A stretch of 49,293 bases of DNA from an uncultured Clostridium sp. Lineage in GTDB: Bacteria; Bacillota; Clostridia; Peptostreptococcales; Peptostreptococcaceae. The notes under the pieces are model-generated. The model was not told the DNA's origin. It was given only the letters and a program-made list of their open reading frames with translations, and searched no databases. Positions 1 to 8,648 of the stretch are shown piece by piece. The translations under genes were made by a program, and so were the position numbers. The stretch spans positions 1 to 49,293 of the forward strand of contig CAMEPL010000009.1 of assembly GCA_945931665.1 (NCBI GenBank). The letters are read 5' to 3'. Position 1 is the stretch's first letter, and every line of letters starts with the position of its first letter.

Positions 1-1318
1 TTTTTATGGCTTCTTTTCTATCTTGTATAATCAGATAATTATCTAATTTAGTATTCATACCTTTTAAGATATCATCTATTATATCCATTTCATTTTCAAA
101 TCTAGGATTATCTGAAGTTATAATTGAAATATTAGAATTATCTTGAGCAATTTTTCCCATAATAGGTCTCTTTGTTTTATCTCTATCTCCGCCGCATCCA
201 AATACTAAAATAATTCTTCCTTTTGTAAATAACTTTACACTTTGTAATAAATTAAGTAATGCATCAGGAGTATGAGCATAATCTACTATTATATTTATAT
301 TTTTTTCATTTTCAACACGGTCTAATCTTCCGGGAACACTTCTTAGATTTTTAACTCTCTTAATTACTTCTTCACATTTTATTCCCAACGCTACACATGT
401 GCTTATTGCTGCCAAAGTATTATATACATTAAAATATCCTAATATAGGTATAGAGACATTATATTTACCTTCATCTGTAGTTAAAGTATACTCTGTTTTA
501 TTATGGTATAATTTTATATCTGTAGCTCTGAAATCAGCTTTTTTATTTATACCATAAGTATAAGTTTTTATGTTTCTATTTAAACTATGTTCAAAAAACT
601 CTTCTCCAACTTTATCATCTATATTAAAAATATTTACTGCATTTGTTTTATAAAATAATTTTTCTTTAGCACGTTTATAATTTTCAATATTTTTATGAAA
701 ATCTAAATGATCTTGAGTTAGATTTGTAAATACCCCTATTTTGTAATCAATACAGTCTACTCTATTTAAAACTAAAGCATGTGAAGAAACTTCCATAATA
801 CAGTACTTACAGTCATTTAGTATCATTTGATTTAAATTTTTTTGTATATCTAAACTTTCTGGTGTCGTATTTTTAGATATTATATTTTTATCTCCATCGT
901 ATATTTCTATAGTTCCTATACTTCCTACTTTACTGTCATATTCAAGTATCTGTCTTATAAAGCTAACTGTACTTGTTTTTCCATTTGTACCTGTAATTCC
1001 AACTAAATTTATCTTTTGACATGGATTGTCAAAAAAATTCTTTGCAATTATGGCCATAGATTTTTTTATATTTTCTACTCTCACATACGTTATATCTTTT
1101 TTATAATCTACTTTCTTATCGATTAAAATGGCTTTAGCGCCCCTTTTTATAGCATCATCTATAAAGTCGTGTCCATCTACATTGTGCCCTTTTACACATA
1201 TGAACATAGTACCTTCTATCACAGTTCTAGAATCATACGAAATATCTTCTATATCTATATCTACTGGCCCATTAATAGCTAAAATGTCAATTGATTGTAA
1301 CATTTTTAAAAGTTTCAT
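1..1318 (-). CDS. murE: MurE, UDP-MurNAc-L-Ala-D-Glu:meso-diaminopimelate ligase (partial)
   Basis: Cytoplasmic ATP-dependent ligase that adds the third peptide residue to the peptidoglycan precursor. I translated it from the minus strand: the ATG at 1318 follows a CTAAGGGGGAGC ribosome-binding site. The Mur-ligase ATP loop GITGTNGKTS is at residues 107-116. The DNPR motif at residues 403-406 is the family signature for meso-DAP rather than lysine, so the wall is probably DAP-type. About 439 codons are present; the last few dozen residues lie beyond the left window edge. No terminator is visible between it and the upstream dtxR-like gene. Confidence 0.95.
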   Translation of the reverse strand, partial: MKLLKMLQSIDILAINGPVDIDIEDISYDSRTVIEGTMFICVKGHNVDGHDFIDDAIKRGAKAILIDKKVDYKKDITYVRVENIKKSMAIIAKNFFDNPCQKINLVGITGTNGKTSTVSFIRQILEYDSKVGSIGTIEIYDGDKNIISKNTTPESLDIQKNLNQMILNDCKYCIMEVSSHALVLNRVDCIDYKIGVFTNLTQDHLDFHKNIENYKRAKEKLFYKTNAVNIFNIDDKVGEEFFEHSLNRNIKTYTYGINKKADFRATDIKLYHNKTEYTLTTDEGKYNVSIPILGYFNVYNTLAAISTCVALGIKCEEVIKRVKNLRSVPGRLDRVENEKNINIIVDYAHTPDALLNLLQSVKLFTKGRIILVFGCGGDRDKTKRPIMGKIAQDNSNISIITSDNPRFENEMDIIDDILKGMNTKLDNYLIIQDRKEAIK

Positions 1319-1374
1319 AAGCTCCCCCTTAGAAAACAATACCTCTCGATAATTAGTAACTAACTTTATTTTAC

Positions 1375-1848
1375 TTATGTATCTAAAAATTTTCTGTCTT
1401 CTTGTTCTTGAAAATTTCTCAATAAAGAATATACTTCTTCATTACTTGAAAAAAAGTCTATCAGTGTATTTATCTTTTCGAGCGTATCATAATTTATTGT
1501 ATGTTCTATCTTTTCTGTTTCTTCATGTATACTGTTTTTTAATCCTAAAATCTCCAAAAATTTATAAATCGTATTATGCCTCTTTAATAGAGTTTCCCCT
1601 AGTTTATACCCTGTTTTAGTTAGCTTTATATAGTCATATTTTCTATATTCTATTATACCTTTTTCATCTAACTTTTTTATCATCTTTGTAACAGAAGCAG
1701 GCTTTATATTTAATTCAACTGCTACATCTTTTACTTGTACATTCTGATTTTTAAGATATATTCTATAAATCATCTCTACGTAATCTTCCTCACTAGGTGT
1801 TAATTTATTGTTTTTCATATATTCACTAAATGTAAAATATTCACTCAA
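1375..1848 (-). CDS. DtxR/MntR-family metal-dependent regulator
   Basis: Predicted iron- or manganese-responsive DNA-binding repressor of about 157 residues. The N-terminal winged helix (LTPSEEDYVEMIYRI, then VKDVAVELNIKPASVTKMIKKL) is followed by the helical dimerisation region with metal-ligand candidates (ETEKIEHTI). There is no C-terminal SH3 domain, so its size is MntR-like. An upstream ATG at 1926 is in frame, but I prefer the TTG at 1848 because GGAGGT sits 7 nt before it. It is divergent from feoAB, whose promoter carries a DtxR-like palindrome, so the inferred job is control of ferrous iron uptake. Which metal it senses cannot be read from sequence. Confidence 0.85.
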   Translation of the reverse strand: MSEYFTFSEYMKNNKLTPSEEDYVEMIYRIYLKNQNVQVKDVAVELNIKPASVTKMIKKLDEKGIIEYRKYDYIKLTKTGYKLGETLLKRHNTIYKFLEILGLKNSIHEETEKIEHTINYDTLEKINTLIDFFSSNEEVYSLLRNFQEQEDRKFLDT

Positions 1849-1939
1849 AAAAACACCTCCTATATATTTATTATTTTTTTTTATAAAATTTATTACTACT
1901 TTGCACAATTTATATATTAGTTTCATAACTTAAAATTAT

Positions 1940-1963
1940 AAATGTTAGCTTAGGCTAAAATTT
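1940..1963. promoter_or_regulatory. DtxR/IdeR-type operator in front of feoAB
   Basis: A 10-bp inverted repeat (AAATGTTAGC / GCTAAAATTT, 9 of 10 complementary) around a TTAG spacer. The core TTAGC-TTAG-GCTAA resembles the DtxR/IdeR consensus half-site TTAGG-TTAG. It overlaps a -10-like TATAAA at 1937-1942 and ends just before the feoA ribosome-binding site (AAGGAGG, 1966-1972), a repressor position. Confidence 0.65.
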
Positions 1964-1980
1964 TTAAGGAGGAATTAAAA

Positions 1981-2202
1981 TTGAAAAGATTAACAGACGT
2001 AAATATAAAAACAACAGCTCAGGTAGAAGAATTGCTATCAGATGGTAATTTAAGAGAGAGAATGTTGGCACTTGGCTTTACAAAAGGTGCTCTTATAGAT
2101 GTATTGAGAAAAGGTCCTAAAAACCACCTCACTGTATATAGAATTAGGGGGAGTAAAATTGCCCTTAGAAAAGAGGAAAGTAATTTGATTTTAGTGAAAT
2201 AA
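1981..2202 (+). CDS. feoA: FeoA, ferrous iron transport accessory protein
   Basis: Small (73 aa) cytoplasmic SH3-like protein that supports the FeoB iron transporter. It starts at a TTG 8 nt after AAGGAGG. Family hallmarks are LRERMLALGFTKGALIDVLRKGP and a C-terminal GSKIALRKEESNLILV strand region. It lies 15 nt upstream of feoB, with a ribosome-binding site in the gap, so the two are cotranscribed from the DtxR-box promoter. Confidence 0.93.
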   Translation: MKRLTDVNIKTTAQVEELLSDGNLRERMLALGFTKGALIDVLRKGPKNHLTVYRIRGSKIALRKEESNLILVK

Positions 2203-2217
2203 TAGGAGGATATATAA

Positions 2218-4344
2218 ATGGGTTTGACATATAAAAATTGTAAGATCAAATCTCTACAAGATTCCTTTAATATAAAACAAAAAGAAAATTCATATATTGT
2301 TGCATTAGCAGGAAATCCAAATACCGGAAAAAGCACTGTATTTAATTATTTAACTGGTTTAAAACAACATACTGGTAATTGGCCAGGTAAGACAATAGCA
2401 ACTGCTAGGGGGGAATTCACATATAATAATATAAACTACAATCTTATTGATTTACCTGGAACATATTCATTATTTGCGCTATCACAAGAAGAAATAGTAG
2501 CTAGAGATTTTATATGTTTTGGAGATGTAGATGCTGTTATAGTTGTATGCGATGCAACATGTCTTGAAAGAAACTTAAATTTACTTTTTCAGGTATTAGA
2601 ATTAACTAGTAAAGTCGTTTTATGTGTTAATTTAATAGATGAGGCTGAAAAGAAATCAATAAAGATAAATAAAGACAAAATGGAGGAATTATTGGGTATT
2701 CCAGTCATTTTAACAAGTGCACGCAATAAAATTGGAATGGATGATTTACAACACGCATTAGAAAAAGTTGTTTTGCAAGAAAAAGTCGATAATAAAAGTT
2801 ACGTAATATATAATGATGAAATAGAGACTTTAGTAGATTCTTTTAAAGAAGATTTAAAAAATACATTTCCTCAAATAAATTCAAGATGGCTTGGTCTTAG
2901 AATTATTGATGGCGATGAAAGTCTATTTTCATCTTTAAGTAATTATATTGAAGGAGATTTTGAGGAGACTCTAGAATATATAAAACATCAAGTTCCTCAA
3001 AATTTAGACAAGAAAAAAATAAGAGATGAAATTTCAAAATTAAATTATGACTACGCTTCAAACTTGTTTAAAAGTGTAGTCACTAAAAAAAATGATAAAG
3101 AAGACTTAGATGACAAAATTGATTCTATAATTACATCAAAATATTTTGCAATACCGATAATGCTTTTTATGCTCGCTATAATCTTATGGATAACTATATC
3201 TGGTTCAAATTATCCTTCTGAGATTATATCTAGTCTTTTATTTAGTATTGAACCTGGCATGTATTCTTTTTTAACAAGTTTAAATATTCCAATATGGATT
3301 TGTAATATGATAGTTTATGGATTATACAAAACATTTGCTTGGGTTGTCTCAGTAATGCTACCACCTATGGCTATTTTCTTTCCTTTATTTACATTTTTGG
3401 AGGATTTAGGGTATTTACCTAGAGTCGCTTTTAATTTAGATCATTTATTTAAAAAATGTAAAACACATGGTAAACAGTGCTTAACTATGTGTATGGGCTT
3501 TGGATGTAATGCCTGTGGTGTAATAGGATGTAGAATTATTGATTCTCCAAGAGAGAGACTAATTGCAATACTTACAAACACATTCGTTCCTTGTAATGGA
3601 CGCTTTCCTACTTTAATCGCAATATCTACTATATTTTTTACTTCGGCAATTGGAAACACATTTTTTTCTAGTATATCTACTGCAATTTTTGTTACTTTAA
3701 TAGTACTTACAGGAATCATTGTAACTTTACTTGTATCTTATGTATTATCTAAAACACTTCTAAAAGGAGAAAGTTCTACATTTACATTGGAATTGCCGCC
3801 TTATAGAGTCCCACAAATAGGGAGAATAATATATACTTCCTTAATCGATAGAACTTTATTTGTATTAAGTAGAGCCGTTATAGTTGCTATTCCTGCTGGT
3901 ATAATAACATGGCTTTTAGCAAATACTTATATTGGAGATATGACAATCTTAAACCATATTGCCTTATTTTTAGATCCAATAGGAAAATTTATAGGATTAG
4001 ACGGTTTTATACTTTTGGCGTTTATCCTCGGTATGCCCGCAAATGAAATTGTAATACCAATTTTAATAATGTCTTATATGGCTACGGGTTCTATGACCGA
4101 TTATACAAGTCTTCAAGAATTAGGTAACTTGCTTACTGACCACGGTTGGACTTATTTGACAGCACTTAACTTAATGCTTTTTAGCTTGCTACATTGGCCG
4201 TGTACAACTACATTATTGACAATAAAAAAGGAAACAAAGAGTTTTAAATGGACTGCTCTTGGTTTTTTAATTCCAACAACTATAGCATTTTTTGTATGTA
4301 CAATTACTAGAGTATTATATGATATATTGACATTTATTGTATAA
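2218..4344 (+). CDS. feoB: FeoB, ferrous iron transporter
   Basis: Membrane Fe(II) transporter with an N-terminal small-GTPase domain. G1 GNPNTGKST is at residues 32-40, G3 DLPG at 78-81, the G4 equivalent NLID at 138-141 and G5-like TSARN follows. A helical insert and the multi-span C-terminal half (about residues 310-708) come next. The core motif around GFGCNACGVIGCRII and FVPCNGRFPTL is Cys-rich; many FeoBs have a GCxVPA-type motif there, so this belongs to a Cys-rich FeoB subtype. The full 708 residues are close to the normal size. A hairpin terminator follows. Confidence 0.95.
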   Translation: MGLTYKNCKIKSLQDSFNIKQKENSYIVALAGNPNTGKSTVFNYLTGLKQHTGNWPGKTIATARGEFTYNNINYNLIDLPGTYSLFALSQEEIVARDFICFGDVDAVIVVCDATCLERNLNLLFQVLELTSKVVLCVNLIDEAEKKSIKINKDKMEELLGIPVILTSARNKIGMDDLQHALEKVVLQEKVDNKSYVIYNDEIETLVDSFKEDLKNTFPQINSRWLGLRIIDGDESLFSSLSNYIEGDFEETLEYIKHQVPQNLDKKKIRDEISKLNYDYASNLFKSVVTKKNDKEDLDDKIDSIITSKYFAIPIMLFMLAIILWITISGSNYPSEIISSLLFSIEPGMYSFLTSLNIPIWICNMIVYGLYKTFAWVVSVMLPPMAIFFPLFTFLEDLGYLPRVAFNLDHLFKKCKTHGKQCLTMCMGFGCNACGVIGCRIIDSPRERLIAILTNTFVPCNGRFPTLIAISTIFFTSAIGNTFFSSISTAIFVTLIVLTGIIVTLLVSYVLSKTLLKGESSTFTLELPPYRVPQIGRIIYTSLIDRTLFVLSRAVIVAIPAGIITWLLANTYIGDMTILNHIALFLDPIGKFIGLDGFILLAFILGMPANEIVIPILIMSYMATGSMTDYTSLQELGNLLTDHGWTYLTALNLMLFSLLHWPCTTTLLTIKKETKSFKWTALGFLIPTTIAFFVCTITRVLYDILTFIV

Positions 4345-4383
4345 AAATTTTTATTTTAAACATATTTCAAAACTAAATATTTT

Positions 4384-4440
4384 GCTGTATCTTACTATGT
4401 AACATACTACAAGGTACAGCTTTATAATTTATTTTTTTAA
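4384..4440 (+). terminator. Intrinsic terminator after feoB
   Basis: GCTGTATCTT pairs with AAGGTACAGC (one G-U pair). The inner ACTATG/CATACT arms extend the stem, and a T-rich run TTTATAATTTATTTTTTT follows. Confidence 0.7.
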
Positions 4441-4498
4441 TATTTACTTCAATAATTCTAAATTTTCTAATAAATTTGATTTTTTTACTGATTATTTT

Positions 4499-4527
4499 TT
4501 GTCAATATAGTACAATTATAATATATA
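4499..4527 (+). promoter_or_regulatory. Probable promoter of the small membrane protein
   Basis: TTGTCA (4499-4504), 17-nt spacer, TATATA (4522-4527). An overlapping TATAAT at 4517-4522 makes the exact -10 uncertain. Confidence 0.45.
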
Positions 4528-4553
4528 GAATATATTTTTATGGAGGGATTATT

Positions 4554-4778
4554 ATGGATAAATTATTCATTTTATTATTTATTTTATTTGGTATAGGTTT
4601 TATTTATTTTCTTTTTATGGTAAGTATTCAATTTACACGTATTAATAAAATTAATTTACAATTGGGTATGGATGTTACTAAGCTGTATGATAATGATGAT
4701 GATGAACTTGTCGACTTGTTAAGTTATCTTATTAAAAAGTGTGCTATGTTTTTATATAAGGTTTCTGCCAAACTCTAG
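4554..4778 (+). CDS. Small single-span membrane protein, unknown
   Basis: A 74-residue protein starting at ATG 4554, 7 nt after GGAGGG; an in-frame upstream start at 4476 has no ribosome-binding site. Residues 2-25 form one hydrophobic segment (DKLFILLFILFGIGFIYFLFMV). A short soluble tail follows with an acidic patch (DNDDDE) and a second amphipathic stretch. I do not recognise a family. It is flanked by its own promoter and a terminator, so it is an independent unit. Confidence 0.6.
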   Translation: MDKLFILLFILFGIGFIYFLFMVSIQFTRINKINLQLGMDVTKLYDNDDDELVDLLSYLIKKCAMFLYKVSAKL

Positions 4779-4894
4779 AAAATCATCCTTAAACCCATTT
4801 ATAAAAATTAAATTTCCTTGCAATGTATATATATAAATTATAATTAACAATATTAAAAAAATATAATTTCATATACATGATAGATATACATATT

Positions 4895-4927
4895 AAAAAA
4901 AGTGGGATATTATCCCACTTTTTTATC
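4895..4927. terminator. Bidirectional intrinsic terminator
   Basis: Perfect palindrome AAAAAAGTGGGATA / TATCCCACTTTTTT (4897-4924), with T-runs in both directions. It separates the small membrane protein (+) from the convergent sigma-factor gene (-). Confidence 0.85.
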
Positions 4928-4958
4928 TCAAACAGGTCGTTATGATATAAAATTAGTC

Positions 4959-5843
4959 CTAATAAAAATTCTTTAATTGATTTAATCGACTTGGATGTCT
5001 CAATTTTCTTATGGCCTTAGCCTCTATTTGTCTAATTCTTTCTCTTGTAACTCCAAATACTTTTCCTATTTCTTCTAAAGTTTTAGGGTCATCATCATCA
5101 AGACCAAATCTCATTCTTAAAACTTTTTGTTCTTGATCACTAAGTCCTGTTAGTAATTCATTTATTTTCTCCCTTAAATTGTGTTGTTCCACTTCATGCA
5201 TAACTACATCGGAAAAGTTAGCATCTGAAGGTATAAATTCTACTAAACTACTGTCTTCATCTTCTTTTATAGGCGTATCTAATGATACTACATTTTTGTC
5301 TCTTTTTAGAATTTCAATAACTTTATCAACGTCCATATCACAAATATCAGCCAACTCTTCTAATGATGGCTCTCTTTGTAGAACATTTGAAAGCTCTTGT
5401 TTTTTTCTTTTAACAAAATTAATTCTTTGATGAAGGTGAACAGGTATTCTAATAGTATTTTCACAATCGTCGATATATCTTGTAATGCTTTGTTTTATCC
5501 ACCAAGTAGCATACGTACTAAACTTATACCCTTTAGTATAGTCGTATTTTTCTACGGCTTTGATAAGACCTATATTCCCCGCTTGTATTAAGTCAAGCAT
5601 ATCAACATTTTCTTTTCTATATTTTTTGGCTATACTTACAACTAATCTATAATTAGCGTTTATAAAATCTTCTTTTGCCTCAGGTATTTCTTCATTAACC
5701 TTTTTAGCCAGTTCAACTTCTTCAACTGCAGATAGCATTTTATATTCTTCAATTTCTTTTAAATACATTTTCATTGCATTTGATGATCCTGAAGTATCTG
5801 CATGGACATAATTTTCGTAAGTATTTTCTTTTTTAGCCCCCAT
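4959..5843 (-). CDS. Sigma-70 family RNA polymerase sigma factor (RpoD-like, short)
   Basis: RNA polymerase specificity subunit of about 294 residues. ATG 5843 is chosen because GAAGGGG lies 7 nt upstream; the longer in-frame start at 5867 overlaps that site. Region 1.2 ([19 protein letters not shown]), region 2 ([37 protein letters not shown]), region 3 and region 4 with its helix-turn-helix ([32 protein letters not shown]) are all present; region 1.1 is missing. Region 2.4 and early region 3 read [20 protein letters not shown], unlike the usual housekeeping sequence. A group-2 alternative sigma is more likely than the main RpoD. A TATAAT -10 lies at 5892-5897 (minus strand). Confidence 0.88.
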   Translation of the reverse strand: MGAKKENTYENYVHADTSGSSNAMKMYLKEIEEYKMLSAVEEVELAKKVNEEIPEAKEDFINANYRLVVSIAKKYRKENVDMLDLIQAGNIGLIKAVEKYDYTKGYKFSTYATWWIKQSITRYIDDCENTIRIPVHLHQRINFVKRKKQELSNVLQREPSLEELADICDMDVDKVIEILKRDKNVVSLDTPIKEDEDSSLVEFIPSDANFSDVVMHEVEQHNLREKINELLTGLSDQEQKVLRMRFGLDDDDPKTLEEIGKVFGVTRERIRQIEAKAIRKLRHPSRLNQLKNFY

Positions 5844-6071
5844 AATATAACCCCTTCTTTTACACATAGTTTATTTAAATCTTATATAGCTATTATATGT
5901 TTGTAAATAAAAAAAATGTAATTCCATTTAATCAAAATGTCAATTACCTTATCTATATATAATTCTACGTTTTTTTATAAAAACCTTTATTTTTTCACAA
6001 AATTTTGCAATATAGATAAAAAAATTTTTATTTACAAACTTTTAAATCAATAAAATTCTTGAAACTAAATC

Positions 6072-6590
6072 TTAGTGATGGTCGTGTCCACAACCGCAAC
6101 CACCTTCATGATTATGTTCATGACCATGGTCATGTCCACAGCCACATTCATGACCGTGCATCATTTCTTCTTTTTTTATTTTTTCTTCCATTTCAAAGAA
6201 TTCTTTTTTCATTTGATCGTATGTAGGAAGAGATGCTTCTGTATCGTATTCTTCTCCAGTCCAATCAGCATACATCATTTCATTTCCGTTTGTAAGTATC
6301 ATTCTACCTGCAGTAGTTATGTTATCTACATCTTCAAGGAAGTCTATTTCTTTTTGTAATGCTTCTCCTTCCATTACAAAGTCTTCATCAACACATGTAG
6401 CTATTAAAACTGGTACATAATAATCTTCACCATCTTCTTTTACAACAACATTTACTATTATGTCTAAAACCCCTTCAGCTCCTTCTTCAAATTCACTTAA
6501 AGGCACATTAGTGTCTATCATATCTTGAGGTACTAGTAAATCCTCCATTAGATATTTTAATACTCTTTCTTTAACAAATTCTTTTGACAT
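6072..6590 (-). CDS. HsdR-N-like protein with His/Cys-rich metal-binding tail
   Basis: A 172-residue protein whose ATG 6590 follows AAAGGAG. Residues 1-110 resemble the N-terminal nuclease-fold domain found in type I restriction HsdR subunits (hydrophobic strand VLDIIVNVVV, then PVLIATCV, then RMILTNGNEMMYADW). The catalytic E-x-K normally following the P is not visible (PVLIATCVDED), so nuclease activity is doubtful. Residues 145-172 are HGHECGCGHDHGHEHNHEGG and similar, a strong nickel/zinc/copper-binding tail of the kind seen on metallochaperones. No restriction-modification partners are nearby. Family assignment is by motif memory and is uncertain. Confidence 0.6.
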   Translation of the reverse strand: MSKEFVKERVLKYLMEDLLVPQDMIDTNVPLSEFEEGAEGVLDIIVNVVVKEDGEDYYVPVLIATCVDEDFVMEGEALQKEIDFLEDVDNITTAGRMILTNGNEMMYADWTGEEYDTEASLPTYDQMKKEFFEMEEKIKKEEMMHGHECGCGHDHGHEHNHEGGCGCGHDHH

Positions 6591-6888
6591 ACTTTTCTCC
6601 TTTCTTTTAAGAAAAACCTCATTATTGATTCTTTTCAAGGTATATTTTCTTGCAACATATTGATAAATTTATATCTTTTTTAAATTTTAAACAAAATTAC
6701 TATCAATACGTTATAAAATACACAAAATTATTTGTCTCTTTACTTAGAAAATACCATATTTCTTCTTTATAATATAATAGATTTAAAAATTTTTCAATCT
6801 TATTTATTACTTATTTTATATAGTATTCAATATTTTGGTATATTTGTAAAGTCAAAATACAAAGTTCTCATATTTTAGTAATGAAATC

Positions 6889-6952
6889 TTTATTTTATTA
6901 AGTAAAGTGAGGCTTTATATTTTATTTTATTAAGTAAAGTGAGGCTTTATAT
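6889..6952. repeat. Perfect 32-bp tandem duplication
   Basis: Copies at 6889-6920 and 6921-6952 are identical. Each contains the inverted repeat TAAAG-TGAGG-CTTTA, so the duplication doubles a possible protein-binding site upstream of the secreted DUF1002 protein gene. Confidence 0.85.
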
Positions 6953-7090
6953 ATTGTTTTGTTCTATCTTTATAGTTATACCCATTTTATACTATATTAA
7001 TTCTCTATAATATATAATTTCATTTTTATGTCTTTTTCTTAAAAATTCCTTAAAATAAAGATATTTTAATTTTTTTAGTATATAATCATG

Positions 7091-7104
7091 TTACAACATT
7101 GTAA
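7091..7104. promoter_or_regulatory. Palindrome just downstream of a -10 element
   Basis: TTACAA-CA-TTGTAA is a perfect 6+6 palindrome 5 nt after TATAAT (7081-7086). Its position fits an operator at the transcription start of the gene at 7197. The cognate regulator is unknown. Confidence 0.35.
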
Positions 7105-7196
7105 TCGTATTTATTTTAAAAAAACTATATATTATTAATATGAACAAATTATATATTTTAAGAAATAATACAATCTATGTATTGGGAGGAAGTAAA

Positions 7197-8480
7197 ATGA
7201 AAATCAAAAACAAAATAGTTTCTGTATTAATGGCGACATGCTTAACATTTTCTTCTTTTGGCATGAGCAAATCTTTTGCTGATAGCTCAAAAGTAGTTAC
7301 TATTGGCGTAAACAACACTGCAGAACAAAGACAGACTATTTTAAATTACTTTGGTGTAAAAGAAAACGAAGTACAAATTATAACAGTAAATAATAAAGAG
7401 GAAAGAGCTTATTTAGGTAAAGTAGCTACAGAAGAACAATTAGGTACTAAAACTTATTCTTGTGCTTATGTTGAACCTACAAAGGAAGGTAGCGGTATCA
7501 ATGTAAAGACAGCAAATATAACTTGGGTAACATCTTCTATGGTTGCTACTACTTTATCAACTGCTGGACTTACTGGTGCTAACTGTGTTATAGCTGCTGT
7601 GTTCCCTGTAAGTGGGACTGGGGCTCTAACTGGTGTTATGAAGGCTTTTGAAAATGCTACTGGTGAAACTCTTGATGAAGATAAAAAAGAACTTGCTTCT
7701 GAAGAATTAATCACTACAGGTGATTTAGGAGATCAAATAGGTCAAGATAAGGCTACAGGTATAATAAATGATGTCAAAGCTGATATTATAAAAAATAATA
7801 CAAGCGATAAAACTCAAATTGCAAATACAATAAACAATATAACTAATAATTACAACGTAACTTTAACAGATGCTCAAGTTGATAAAATAATCGCTTTAAT
7901 GGAAAAAATAGCAGCTCAACATTATGATTATAATGAAATGAAAGCTACTTTAAATAATGTATCTGATGTTGTACAAGATAATCTAAAAGAAGCTGGTGAA
8001 GATGTAGGTAGTTCTTCTGGAATATTAAGTGCTATAGGTTCATTCTTTAGTTCTATAGGTGACTGGTTCTCTAATTTATTCTCAGGTTCTAAAGACTTAG
8101 GTATATTAGGGGAAACTAATGACTCTATGCTAGGTAGTCAATCTATAATCGATGCAACTGATAAAGCTGCTGAAAATTTACCTTCAAGAGAAGAAGCTGA
8201 AGGGTTCTTTACTAAAATAATAAATTGGTTCCGTAACTTATTCTCATCAGATGATTCAAGTAACGGTTCTGATAATTCAAATAGTAATGACGGTAGTACA
8301 ATGATTAACCCTGATAATAGTGGTAATAATACCGATAACAATACAAATAGTGACTCTAATGTTAATACTGATGATAATTCTAACATAAATGACAATCAAA
8401 ATAGTGATAATGGTTCATCAGATAATAATACATTAGTTCCAGAAGTAGAAACTGACACAGAACATTTTGATAGTAATTAA
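7197..8480 (+). CDS. Secreted DUF1002 family protein with low-complexity tail
   Basis: A 427-residue exported protein. ATG 7197 follows GGGAGGA at normal spacing; an in-frame ATG at 7140 lacks one. The signal peptide is MKIKNKIVSVLMATCLTFSS, cleaving near KSFA-DS. Residues about 30-260 match DUF1002 as I know it (VVTIGVNNTAEQRQTIL, TYSCAYVEPT, a Gly/Ala-rich GALTGVMKAFE segment). Two similar hydrophobic motifs, SIGDWFSNLFSGS and IINWFRNLFSSDD, follow, then an Asn/Asp/Ser-rich tail of about 70 residues ending without a sorting signal. Molecular function unknown; likely acts outside the membrane. Confidence 0.75.
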   Translation: MKIKNKIVSVLMATCLTFSSFGMSKSFADSSKVVTIGVNNTAEQRQTILNYFGVKENEVQIITVNNKEERAYLGKVATEEQLGTKTYSCAYVEPTKEGSGINVKTANITWVTSSMVATTLSTAGLTGANCVIAAVFPVSGTGALTGVMKAFENATGETLDEDKKELASEELITTGDLGDQIGQDKATGIINDVKADIIKNNTSDKTQIANTINNITNNYNVTLTDAQVDKIIALMEKIAAQHYDYNEMKATLNNVSDVVQDNLKEAGEDVGSSSGILSAIGSFFSSIGDWFSNLFSGSKDLGILGETNDSMLGSQSIIDATDKAAENLPSREEAEGFFTKIINWFRNLFSSDDSSNGSDNSNSNDGSTMINPDNSGNNTDNNTNSDSNVNTDDNSNINDNQNSDNGSSDNNTLVPEVETDTEHFDSN

Positions 8481-8538
8481 TAGTTTAATATAAATTAATA
8501 TTTAAAAATTTTATGTAAATAACTTTCTACAATAAATT

Positions 8539-8583
8539 AAAAGAGAGATAAGCATATATAAATTAGCTTATACCTCTTTTAAT
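8539..8583. terminator. Hairpin between convergent genes
   Basis: AAAAGAGAGATAAGC (8539-8553) pairs with GCTTATACCTCTTTT (8566-8580), 13 of 15. It lies after the DUF1002 gene and before the 3' end of proC and could serve both. Confidence 0.6.
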
Positions 8584-8648
8584 TTTAAGATATAACTTTA
8601 ATAATTTAATGTTATAAAAATAGCCTATTTTAAACTAATAAATTTATA

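Larger units (their letters stand above)
6591..7196. other. Long AT-rich intergenic region between divergent genes
   Basis: About 600 bp without a plausible gene. It holds the upstream region of the His-tail gene (minus), a perfect 32-bp tandem duplication (6889-6952), and the promoter region of the secreted protein, with TATAAT at 7081-7086 and a palindrome TTACAA-CA-TTGTAA at 7091-7104 close to the expected transcription start. Confidence 0.6.

Noticed and set aside
4476-4553. Longer N-terminus for the small membrane protein
   Set aside because: No ribosome-binding site at 4476, and the upstream part overlaps the promoter; GGAGGG decides for 4554.
6072-6590. Type I restriction system
   Set aside because: No HsdM, HsdS or helicase domain is nearby, and the nuclease catalytic residues are not visible.
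6889-6952. CRISPR-like 32-bp repeats
   Set aside because: Only two directly abutting copies with no spacer between them, and no cas genes in the window.
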